NCBI GenBank assembly: GCA_949752735.1
Contig: OX457047.1
Span: 15,399,674 to 15,463,673 of the forward strand
DNA length: 64,000 nt
Reading direction: 5' to 3'
Source of the DNA: Lumbricus terrestris
Taxonomy: Eukaryota; Annelida; Clitellata; Crassiclitellata; Lumbricidae
The notes below the pieces were generated by a model. It searched no databases. It had not been told where the DNA came from and saw nothing but the letters and a program-made list of their open reading frames with translations. Numbering within the stretch: position 1 is the stretch's first letter; each line of letters begins with the position of its first letter. Positions 46,072 to 56,900 of this stretch are shown here, piece by piece. The position numbers and the translations under genes are program-made.

Positions 46072-46240
46072 CAGTGGCATAGCCAGGAATTTTTAATGGG
46101 GGGGGGGGGGGGGGGGTTATGGCCGGATACCCTGTTTTTTTCTGTTTTTTCTTACTAAAATGGATAAATAACCTTAAAAACCTTTTTCCGGAGCCAATGG
46201 GGGGGTTTAACCCCCGAAACCCCCCTTGCCTATGCCACTG
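46072..46240. mobile_element. Non-autonomous hAT element, TSD ACCCAAGA
   Basis: Ends CAGTGGCATAGCCAGG and CCTTGCCTATGCCACTG are inverted. The exact duplication ACCCAAGA lies at 46064-46071 and 46241-46248. G-runs lie inside the left end and C-runs inside the right end. Confidence 0.93.
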
Positions 46241-46249
46241 ACCCAAGAG

Positions 46250-46915
46250 TACCTATGACAATCACTGACCATTCAGCCTTTACATTGGGGTGGGAGGTTG
46301 TCCCAGCGAATAATGTCCTGAACAAATCAGAGAGGGAGGAAGCTTCTTTTGTCAGGGAGCTTTTGTTGTAGATGTTCATGCCCTGAGGAGGGAAGTTTAT
46401 GTCCAGGGCTTGTGTCCCACTACACCCGAATGTTATGTACTATGTATCATAGTCAGATGTGAGAAAATTGGAATGATTTAACCACAACTGTCAACATAAT
46501 TATTGGCTCAGTTCCCTGAAAGCTGGCGTTTTTTCCACATACCAACTCAAGGAGTTGCAGTCCTCTAAATCAGTGGATGAATTGAGGAAACAAGACGGAA
46601 CTCTATAATTATGATGAAGTTTGTGAAAATTTAGTGATCTATCCATCTCATAGATCTTAATCAAAGTGAAGCCTTCCCTGGGAGCTCAGGGTAAAGCGTA
46701 AGCATGTGGAGAATTGTTGGTGGCTTGGCTTCACATGATCAGATCTGGTCTATGGACCTCAGAAGTCTGCTAAAGCACCTCAACCTCTACACATGGAGTC
46801 ATTTGTTGATCACTGAATCTCCCATCAAATATATTATGTTTTTTTTCAAGTTACAAATGTGATAATGCTTCCTTGATGCATGGTAGTTAGTATTACTGTT
46901 TGTGTTGGGGTGCAG
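46250..46915. other. No supported gene
   Basis: No convincing exon, RNA gene or repeat border. Confidence 0.4.
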
Positions 46916-46919
46916 TTAT

Positions 46920-46985
46920 CATTAAATAAATCTCTTATGCATGCAAGGTCACACCAAAATGTGAATCTGGGGCAGTCATGTTATG
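46920..46985 (-). repeat. LINE 3'-end fragment
   Basis: The antisense of CAGATTCACATTTTGGTGTG plus ACCTTGCATGC matches the 3' end of the LINE at 28189-30215. Confidence 0.6.
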
Positions 46986-47258
46986 TGAGCTAATTATGTG
47001 ACCTGGTTATGTGACTATGCATATTGAAGAATTTGTGTTGAGTCTGGTTTGGAATCCTGTGTGCATTTGATGGACCTAGGTACATACTTTGGCAAAAAAA
47101 TAATTCCTAAGAAATCCTGCATGAAGAAGACAGATGGGCTGTGAAATTCTTTCTGTCCATGCTCACTCAACTATTGTCTTGTGAAGTTACGCTAATGTGT
47201 TTGGGTCTTCAATCTTCATGGCCTTTGACTCAGTGGCCACACTTTAAGGTACATAGGA

Positions 47259-47720
47259 CAGGATTGTCAAACCTTTTTGGCGGGCCAGCGTGAACATTTT
47301 CCAACAAGTGTCAGGCCAGGGTGTCGAAGGTCCTGAGCAAAATTGGGTAGTGATCTGAAAAATCATCTGATCCAAATATCGCAAAAAGATTTTGATTCAA
47401 TGTCCACTTTTCGTTTCTTATTAAATTTTGACAACATTTTAAATATTATAAGACTTACATTTAAGTGTTTCGTAACTTTTATAATTTTGTTAACAGACAA
47501 CCAACCGGAAACCATAGATACAGGGTCTACACAGAGCTGTGCATCTGAGCAAAAGTGACGTCAATACGAAAAAACATCCATGTATTTGACGCTGACTGTA
47601 AAATATAAAAATTTGGACTTTTATACTCTAATTTTGTAATCTTAAGGGAAGGCTCCGCAGGCCAGAAAAAATTGTGGGCGGGCCAGAAATGGCCCGCGGG
47701 CCAGCTCTTTAACACCCCTG
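47259..47720. mobile_element. hAT (Charlie-like) element, TSD 7/8
   Basis: Left end CAGGATTGTCAAACCTTTTT and right end TAACACCCCTG are the decayed form of a CAGGGGTGTCAAA end. The inner parts GGCGGGCC and GGCCCGCGGGCC match in inverted orientation. Flanks are ACATAGGA and ACATTGGA. Confidence 0.78.
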
Positions 47721-47729
47721 ACATTGGAG

Positions 47730-48790
47730 AAAGAAACCTTAGCACTGAGCCATGATTGGTTGTCCAGCGAAGATGCCCAAACAGGAAACTCCACTTAACC
47801 TCTTTCTTGCCCTCACCCCAACCCTCTCCTCGGAAGAGACACATTTCCCTATTTTAACTTTGTTTTCCAGGTGATTAATTACTGACAGGTGTTAAGTGAG
47901 AGATTCTTTGAGCCTGGATACCTTTTATGGGAAAGCTGCTGTCTTTGTTCTCATTCTTGTGGTTGCTAAGGTCCCAGGTACGGATGGAGTGTCAGGTCCC
48001 AGGGACCAAGTAAAGATGTCCAGTTTGGCTATTGTTGACTTTGAAATCAGCTGCCCAACCAGGGTGGTGTCTAGGCAACATTGATCTAGGAAGAGAACAT
48101 TAGCATATAATTATATACAACTCTATGGACCTCTGCTGGTTGTTTAAGGTCAGTGAGGCATTGGCTGCCGTTTATTCCATATTAAAGTTAGAACATAGGT
48201 AAAAGTTATTGTATGAAGTTGTCATTTGAACTGTTTCAGGCAATTATGGAAGCACCTATTCTTACTTCCAGTGCATTTTAACATGCTTAGCCTAGAGTAA
48301 ATAAAACCTGTTTATCACTGATGCTTCAAGGTAAGAAAAGCTTCAATTTTTCTGTGAACCTTTTATTAGGTTGTCATTCTTTCAATTCTTTAGCTGTTTA
48401 ACTGGTTAACCATTCTACTTCGGAGATGGTTTAATTGAAATCTATCTAATCTATTACTTTCGATCTATCTATTCAGTTAATTGCAGGTTTAGTTTCATCA
48501 GTACAAGAATTAAATAAATTGTTTTCTGTTTATCTATAGCTATCATTACCTTTCCATACCAATATACATTTAAATATCTGAGCACTGCTGAATTTTTATA
48601 ATCTTACACTGACTTTGTCAGTTTGTCAGAACATTGCATTTGGTGGCTATACAACAGTGGTATTACTGAACTGTATCTGTATCTGTTATGTATTGTGGAA
48701 TCTTGTTAATATCCATCTTTGCATAATATTATGTACTCTTATTTTCCGAATTCAGGTACAATATTGCTCTACTGTTATAGCCTACGTCAT
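47730..48790. other. No supported gene
   Basis: Unique-looking sequence. Short frames have no recognisable domains. Confidence 0.4.
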
Positions 48791-48797
48791 ATCTTCC

Positions 48798-48943
48798 AAG
48801 GGCTTAAAGTGTGATTGGACCTCATGGATGGCGTCCAGGCACTTATTTCAAATTAATTTATCTGAATGCTGTCCTTATTAGACCAGCCTAGCATAGAAAG
48901 GTAAGAGGCATCCAGGCACTTCTTTTTCTACACTTTAAGCACG
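48798..48943 (+). mobile_element. Non-autonomous hAT MITE, diverged copy
   Basis: GGGCTTAAAGTGTGATTGGA to TACACTTTAAGCACG matches the family at 50606-50783, but with substitutions and an internal deletion. The target duplication is not recognisable. Confidence 0.65.
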
Positions 48944-49189
48944 TATGCTTGTCAGAATTTACCTTGTCATGTAAATCCCATGATGTAGCCCTAGCATATG
49001 TTCCGTATATAAAGTTGAGGAACAATTTGGTTGAGTGTTCACTGTGTGACAGACAGCATACAATACATGATGCATCCTAAGACAGTTGCTGTGTGGGACC
49101 TAGGTACAAGAAGTGTATTGTTATCTAGGATAGTCATCCATGAACAATTATAGTCCATACAAGTGTGGTTTGGTGTTCAAAGGACCTGT

Positions 49190-49330
49190 AGCACTGGTGG
49201 CTGCAAACTCCGCCACTGGTTGCACTATGCCAGTGCCAGTCCCAAGTCTGGATAAAGGAGGAGGACGTTGATAATGATCTTTGCTTTCGCACAGCGACAT
49301 TAAATTACAACTACTACTACTACTACTATG
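49190..49330 (+). repeat. SINE-like repeat with (CTA)n tail
   Basis: CTCCGCCACTGGTTGCACTA, then GCCAGTCCCAAGTCTGGATA and a CTA tail. Same family as 9160 and 13640. Confidence 0.65.
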
Positions 49331-49406
49331 GTGGCAGCAACTATGTCTGAGAGTAGTTCCTTCCCTAAATATGACTCTTTTAATTGCATTCTGAGTAGAT
49401 TTCTCA

Positions 49407-49732
49407 ACTTTTGACTACAATATATTCATATGCTAATACCAGCTTTAGATGACATATCAATAGTAATAATAGAGTGCTATGGTCACAGACTGCTAACGCA
49501 TTTGCCAATTCCTGCAAATCTCGGTTGTGAATCCCATTGCAGGATTCCAGAAATCATCTTATTCTATGTAACTTTTGACTACAATTTATTCATATGCTAG
49601 TACCAGCTTTAGATGACATACCAATAGTGATTATAGGGTTGGTCACAGACTGCTAACGTGTTTGCCAATTCCTGCAAATCTCAGTTATGAACCCATTGCA
49701 GGGTTCCAGAAATCATCTTATTCTATGTAACT
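49407..49732. repeat. 164-bp tandem duplication with tRNA-like segment
   Basis: Two copies (49407-49570, 49571-49732) differ by a few substitutions and small indels. Each contains GGTCACAGACTGCTAACG and CGGTTGTGAATCCC-type sequence that looks like decayed A and B boxes, so a SINE piece was probably duplicated together with its flank. Confidence 0.75.
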
Positions 49733-50454
49733 AGTGATGAAATACTAATCCCATTTGATGAATTCCTGCACTACCAGTGCTACAAACTCTTGGTACAAAG
49801 TTGCACAAATTCATGACTGTGATAGAAATAATGTGCATACAGATCTATGCCTTTTTAACTCGCAACCTGTGGTCAGTACTTGGTGTTCTATATTTTCTTT
49901 CACAAGACTGGCCTACTTAGGACATATCCATCACGCCATGTAGTGTGACCTTTGCACCCAAACGAGAATGTATGCCTTCACTGATTTCCTGAATGGATTT
50001 TGCATGCATTTACCTTTGCAGCACATGGTGAAACCTTAAAATCTTTCACCAGTTGCAGTCAATTATTCGCAGAAGCTGGTTCAAGCAAAGAAGGCAAGTG
50101 CAACTCTGGAGGTGATCTGATTTTGTTTTGGAGGCTGCAGATGTTGTGTTATGCATACCACAGCAGCAGAACTGCTGCCTTCCAGCGAAATGCGTAGCCA
50201 AATGGATGGGAGATGGGGAATGGAAGCGGATTGGAATTCATTTGCGGTTGACTCTTGTTGTGCTATCTGATTTGACTTCGGGGGCTGTTTGAAGAAAGAT
50301 GAACTGGACGATTTCTTATCTACCATCCGGTTTTACTTTCTTCAACCGCGGTCATTTCTTCGATTCAGTTATTTGGTGTCGTCACCTCGTGCAATTAAAA
50401 TATGTTCAGTCAAATGATGATCAGGAACATGAGAAAATACATGTTCATAGAGTA

Positions 50455-50530
50455 ATTCATTCATTCAATGGGCTTATATAGCACCCCTGCAAGAATCTAC
50501 TCTGCTCCTAGCCCAAAGAGAAATGACTTA
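50455..50530 (-). repeat. LINE 3'-end fragment
   Basis: ATTCAATGGGCTTATATAGC followed by ACCCCTGCAAG and CTACTCTGCTCCTAGCCC, an antisense and decayed L2-like 3' end. Confidence 0.5.
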
Positions 50531-50605
50531 GAGATTTAAGAAACAAAGTTTGATTGGTCAGATGTAATAAATGCAACGTTAAAGGGAGGTCATTCCAGAT
50601 GGACG

Positions 50606-50783
50606 CAGGGCTTAAAGTGTGCCTGGATGGTCATGGGCGGCGTCCATACACTTATTTTAAAATCTGACCACCGTCCTGCCACTTATTGGCCAGCACAGCC
50701 TGGTAAAGTAAGGGGCATCCAGGCACTTATTTTGGAAAAGTATGGAGCGTCCAGGCACTTACTCTTCCACACTTTAAGCACTG
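50606..50783 (+). mobile_element. Non-autonomous hAT MITE, TSD GATGGACG
   Basis: Ends CAGGGCTTAAAGTGTG and CACACTTTAAGCACTG are inverted with one mismatch. The exact duplication GATGGACG lies at 50598-50605 and 50784-50791. This is the best-preserved copy of the four-member family. Confidence 0.93.
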
Positions 50784-50791
50784 GATGGACG

Positions 50792-52236
50792 GCACTACAG
50801 CCGAGAAAGTTCAGTGTTGTCTGGCAGCTAAGTGAGCCGGTCGAGCTAGGAGTTGCCCTTCATAGCAGAGCGAAGAGCCCGACTGCATCTATGTGTTATC
50901 CATGTTTGCAGGTCCTGCTAACCTTTTCTCTAATTAGTTTGATGCTGTAGGATGTGCAACTTACAGAGGAGCTAACAGTTGTTATTATTGACTAGTCAGC
51001 TTTTGAGGTTCGCTAGCATCAACAGCGTGGAACATGTAGCTTTATTTTTATAATAATTACTTGATCCCCTAGCAATTCATAAATGGCTTCTTGGATTTAC
51101 AATAAGATTGTCATCTGACAGGTCTGGAGTTCAAATCTTTGCCAAAGGCACTAATTTCTTACAAGCTTTCTGCTCCATTTGCACCTGCAATGAGTAGTAT
51201 ACTGACCATATAATACTGATAGTTGGAGGATGAAATACTGAGGGAGAGGATAGGTCACCCATCCTGGTATACTGAAGCTGAGAAAATGGAGTCACAAACA
51301 CTTCTCACCCATTACTCTTTCATAGGATTAACTCGAGACACTGCTGTTCCTCTGTACAGGTACCAAGACAAATACTTTGTTGACAAAAAACAAATGCAGC
51401 CGACTGTAAGGAATACCTAGGTACTTGGTTGATCTGTTGAAAAAGATTAGCAATGAGAATGTGGCACTGATCTTGGGTAAATATGATAATTCAAGAGGTG
51501 GAGGAAGGCATGAAGCTGTTACTTGATATTCTGAGTATTTCAGAGAGTCTGTTATAACTGGAGGCCAATTCCCCTTAATTCATGCAGTGACATGTCTCAG
51601 TACCCCAGCTGGTGAATTGCACTGAGATTGCTGGGCCCCAGGCATGGTCTGGCTTCAACCCTATCTGGCTTGAAATGAGTTCCCACTCCTTTCATTTCCA
51701 TATAATATTATCTATTCCCCCTGTGCCTCTCTTTTACCTCCTCCTCCTCCTGTTTCTGAATACAGTCTTTAGAGTTTTATGTACCCTATTGCTGCTTTGC
51801 TTTTATATAGTTATATTAAGGGTTGTGTGGTTTTGCTTGTTGGTAGGCTTTGTTCCAGCATTTTGTGTCTGTCTAGGACTGTCCACTGGTTGGTTGGAAG
51901 TTGGAACTAGGAAGTCTAAAGCTGGTTAGTCTAGCTGTATATACCTATACAGTATATATGTTTTTGTATGTGTATGTATACAGACTATACTTGTATATGT
52001 AATTATGCACAATTATATTGTATATAAATATATTATATTTATAATTATATGCTGTTTGATTCACTGCATAGAGTGGTTCTGGCTTTGCCTGTTCTTTTAT
52101 AGGGGTTATTTTTATGGGCTGCCATGTGTGAAGGTGATTTATGGTTGATATGTAGTAAATATTTTCCTTCTCTTAATCCCAGTTCAGTCCACGCATAGTC
52201 AGAACTTTGTTTAGATGGGGTTTCCCAGTGTGTGTG
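50792..52236. other. No supported gene
   Basis: Unique-looking sequence with a TATA-rich patch near 51930-52050. Short plus-strand frames (51223-51420, 51612-51929) have no family resemblance. Confidence 0.35.
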
Positions 52237-52353
52237 AACTTATATCTATTATAAAGTGGATGTATTATACTATCAAATAATGCTATGTATAGAACTTACA
52301 TCCACTTTATGATAGATATAAGTTCTATACATAGTTATTTGATGGTATAATAG
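52237..52353. repeat. Interlocked inverted repeat
   Basis: Arm A (52237-52264) is the inverted repeat of 52297-52324 with one mismatch in 28. The next segment B (52264-52297) is the inverted repeat of 52321-52353 with a small deletion. The order A-B-A'-B' allows two alternative hairpins or a pseudoknot-like fold, unlike a simple palindrome. Confidence 0.85.
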
Positions 52354-53950
52354 ATCTCTTTGTCCTAAGCTGTGGTATGAAGGATTGATCCTCTTTGGAA
52401 GAATACTCTTCCTCCTGTCAACTGAATGGATCAAGCAGTCTGTCTTTTCTGTCAATGTTTGTGTGTGATGCATTAGGATTATTATACAAGATAAATCATC
52501 TTGAGGGCGTTTATACAGCACTACCCTGTTCTGATACCCGGTATATATTTGGACTATGATATGGCTCCGTTGGATGGTGTTGTCACATGTGTTTGGGGTT
52601 GTATTGTTCATGTAAGTGTGTGTTTGTGTGTTTTTGTATGGTGTCTACATTAGTATACTACTAATTATTTCAAACTGTTATGTTAAAAATTGGAGAAACT
52701 TAGAATATCCTGGTTTTTATTTACTCTTTAGAAGTAAACAGTGTGGAGCCCAAGTTAAAAATATCATTTTGACTCCTTACAATTATTTTGGGCTAAGTTT
52801 GACAAGTTATGATTTGTGACCGATAACAGAGACTAAAATGAAACTTTATTCGTGTATCCGATGGTTAGGATATTACTGTGCGAGGGTGCTTGCTTTGGTT
52901 AGTGCTGAATTTGGTATCGGATGTAATGGGGGGTCTTTAAGTTCATTTCTGGAGCAATTGGTTTGGGCTGCCTCATGGGGAGAACAGCTTTTCCATCCCC
53001 TTCTAAAAATTCTCTTCCCTCCCTACTTCGTCCGATGCATTGAGCAATTGCTGTTGCTGCTCTTGTGGCTGGTACCAAATACCTGAGCATGCCTGCTGCT
53101 GCCACGGACCCAGCAGCAGCAGTAGCAGCAGCAGCTCATACATCTGCCTAATCAGTCAGCAAGCAGTCAGCGCAGGTCAAAAAGGTAAACAGATGGGCCA
53201 TTGCAATGGTCTACTACTAACCAGCCAAAGTCAGTCGGGTTTTGTCGGTTGCTTCTTCTGCTGCTTCTACTGTTCCGATGGTCTGATTTCGTGTGCGTTT
53301 TGGGTTTGAGCGAGATAATGTGTGTGCCGAAATGCAGTGATACAGGGAAGTATCCTATGTCAAACTGGAGAAGTGCAGTCTATGGGAGAAGCACATGCAT
53401 GGAAATGCGCTGTAAACATAAAGGTAAGTTTTGAAGATGGAGAAGATGGCCTTGGAAAGCGGAACCGATGCTTGCTGGGCTGCGGAGGCTGGGGCAGCCG
53501 ATGCTGTGGAGCAAAGGATGTAGGCAGCATTCACCTTGTTGTTGACAAAAGCATTTACGCAGGCTGCAAGATGAGGGTGATGGTCAAAGATGTCAGTAGA
53601 AGAAGCATTGGAGTTGACATGGTGCACTGGGGAGAACGGAAAAGTTGAGTTCTGTGATGATGTTGAATCACATGATTGTTTGAATATTAATTGATGTGAT
53701 TGAGAGTTGTTATGTGATATTGTGATGAGCAACATGTGAGTTGAGGTGAACAGTTGGACGTGGATTGCTGGAGATAGTGCTCAGTTAAAAGTGAATTAAT
53801 GATGAATGAGTTGTTGAGCATTGCAAGTGATCAAGCAGCCAGCACCTTTGGCAAAGCTGCCACGCTTCATCTTCTATCGCATTTCGAGCATTGCTTTGGC
53901 TTTTGATCTTGTCACATTTACCTGAGATCAGCGTATGTTGCATATCACGG
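52354..53950. other. Upstream region of the gene at 53955
   Basis: Holds a CAG-rich stretch near 53095-53130 and several short frames without recognisable domains. A possible splice acceptor (CATATCACGGCAG) ends 1 bp before the ATG at 53955, which suggests a non-coding first exon further upstream. No promoter element was identified. Confidence 0.3.
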
Positions 53951-53954
53951 CAGA

Positions 53955-56900
53955 ATGGATTATTCATCAGACGACCATATCCGACCCGACTTCCAGATTC
54001 CACCTCCACCACCAACTGGACTTCCAGATAGGGAAGATGGACCAGAGACGAGGACCGTGGAAAACTCGGCAGTCGACTGCCTGGTGAAGAGACCTCGAAC
54101 TCCATGGCCTGTGACGTCATGCATCAGCGATCCTGTTGTGGTGACGCCTGGTATGCAAATCTCGGGCGTTTCGAATCCGATGAAACTCCATGGCTATTTA
54201 ATGTCTGTTTATGCGTCAAGGAGCGGGCCATTAATCAGAGACTGTGCTTGCTTTAGACAGATCGAAGCAATGGACTTAGCCATTAGTGCTCCAGGTCTGC
54301 TAATAAATAAACCAGACTCATTGGGAATGGAAGCAACTGCAAAATTTGTTGCTTGCAGTGACAGAATGTTAAACAGTTGTGACAGGCGATCCGTGAAAGC
54401 GGTGAGTGGCTGCAGCAGTTCGGTGTCTAAAGCAAATGCCACTTGTAGAGGTCAACTATCTCCGCCTATTCTAAACATTGAACGCTATTTGTGTTTAGAA
54501 GGTCGTCCACTGGAACCATCAGAGAATCGTTTTGTTTCGAGAGTTTCTACGACGGCGAGTCATTCTCGAGGTGTTCAGTGTTCGTTTGTCGAGTGGCCAC
54601 GGACGATATCGAGCAGGGATCATCGTCGGAGAAGAACCATCGCCCCACTTCCAATGATCGTCGAGGTCGATCAGTTGAGCTCAGGAGAAGAAGATTCAAT
54701 GGAGTCAGCGAAAGTAAACCTACAAAACACGAGTATGGTGATACCTGCTTCTGCACAGCCAGGCATGCAATGTCAAGTTGTCAACAGCAGCATTTCTACG
54801 AGTGGTAACTCTTTGCTGGATATGATGCACAAAAGATACTGTCCCGACCAGTATAAGAAGCCGCCGTCCCCTCGTATTTTCCCGAGAACCAGTCCAGGAT
54901 TTCAGAACAGGAAGACAAGAAGTTCTGCGTCTGAATTAAATCCGAATGAATCTCCTACTTCGAATCGTCTGAGCGTTCCTTCTCCAAGACTTACCTTAAA
55001 CTGTGAATCGTCTTCAAAGTCTACCTTGAATTTGCCGGCTGACTGTACATCATCTCTTCCTGGAAGTCCCTCATCGTTCTCTTCCCTCGAAAGCCCACTG
55101 GCATCGCCGATGTCACCTCTTCCCGCCTGGAACTGGATTGATCGGGAGCCGTGCCAGCGGTGTTGGACAAATTCTACACCTGGGTCAGAAATTTTGTCCA
55201 GCCCAGACTTTGGGAGTACACTTGAAGGCAGTCCTGCCAGTTTGCGAAAGAATTACTGCGACGTTTGCTGTAACGACAAGAGCATCGACTTGAAAGTAAG
55301 TACTAACCTGTCTTGATTTCTAACAGTTATTTTTGTACATGATACATGGTGAATAATTTTTTTATAGAAAATATTGTCTTAAGTCATCGGGAGCTTTTTC
55401 TTTCTTGACACTCACAAAAAGCAATTTAAGGAGCCTAGGTTCTGCTCCTTTGAGAAGCATTGATGAAAGTATTTTTCTATTAAATACTTGGGTCCTGGAA
55501 TTTGGAATGGTCTTCCCACCCACATATCTGCTTTAAATTCCACCAGTCTTTTTAAAGGCCGGCTAAAAAAGTTCCTCATTGGGATCTAATCTTATATATA
55601 TTTCAGTAAGTCTGTGTGTTTGTTTGATTGTTTGATTGTTTGATTGTTTGATTGTGTGTTAGCTATGCACGGCTACAGTTTTGAAGCAATCGACCCCAAT
55701 TTTTTGCAGGGGGTTCGGGGTCGACCCGACACAGGTTATTGGGGGGTCGGCGAATCTCTGCCACCATGGGGCCAGGGTGGGGGAGGGTAAAACCCCTCAT
55801 TTTCCCTACTTTTTCAGCCGTTGCCATGCATAGTTTTTTTCCCGAAAACCAAAATTTCACGGGTGGCTTACCGGTGGAGGTCGGAGTGTCGTGGGCTGTG
55901 GTGGGGGGGGGGTGGCTGATGGCTGGGGTGGGGGTGCTGTGGTGGGGAGTGAGGTTGGGGGGTGGGAGAATTTTTTCACGAAAACCAAAATGTCACGAAA
56001 ACCAAAATTTCACGGGTGGCTTACCGGTGGAGGTCGGAGTGTGGTGGGTGTCGTGGGCTGTGGTGGGTGTGGCTGAGAGCTGGGGTGGGGTGTTGTGGTT
56101 GGGGGGGGTTTGGGGTGGAAGAATTTTTTTCACAAAAACCAAAATTTCACGGGTGGCGTACCGATGGAGGTTGGAGTGTGGTGGGTGTCGTGGGGGTGTC
56201 GTGTGGGGTGGGGGTGTGGGGTAGGGGGTGGGGAAGAATTTTTTCCCCGAAAATCAAAATTTCACGGGTGGCGTACCGTTGAGGTTGGAGTGTGGTGGGT
56301 GTCGTGTGGGGTGGGGTGTTGTAGGGGGTGGTTGGGAAAGAAATTTTTCCAGAAAATCTAAATTTCACGGGTGGCGTACCGGTGGAGGTTGGAGTATGGT
56401 GGGTGTCGTGGGGTGTCGTGGAGGGTGTGGGGGGAGGGGGAGCATGGGGGATAATTTTTTCCCCGAAAACCAACATTTCACGGGTGGTGTACCCGTGGAG
56501 GTTGGAATGTGGCGGGTGTCGTGGCCTGTGGTGGGGGTGGCTGAGAGCTGGGGTGGGGGTGTTGTGGTTGGGGGGGTTTGGGGTGGAAGAATTTTTTTCA
56601 CGAAAACCAAAATTTCACGGGTGGCGTATCGATGGAGGTTGGAGTGTGGTGGGTGTCGTGGGGGTGTCGTGTGGGGTGGGGGTGTGGGGTAGGGGGGTGG
56701 GGAAGAATTTTTTCTTCGAAAATCAAAATTTCACGGGTGGCGTACCGGTGGAGGTTGGAGTGTGGTGGGTGTCGTGTGGGGTGGGGTAGTGTAGGGGGGA
56801 GGTTGGGGAAAGAATTTTTCCCCCGAATATCTAAATTTCACGGGTGGCGTACCGGTGGAGTTTGGAGTGTGGTGGGGTGTCGTGGGGGTGAGGGGGTGAG

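Noticed and set aside
47896..48084. Small plus-strand frame with a signal-like hydrophobic stretch
   Set aside because: No splice or domain evidence. Similar short frames occur by chance throughout this AT-rich DNA.
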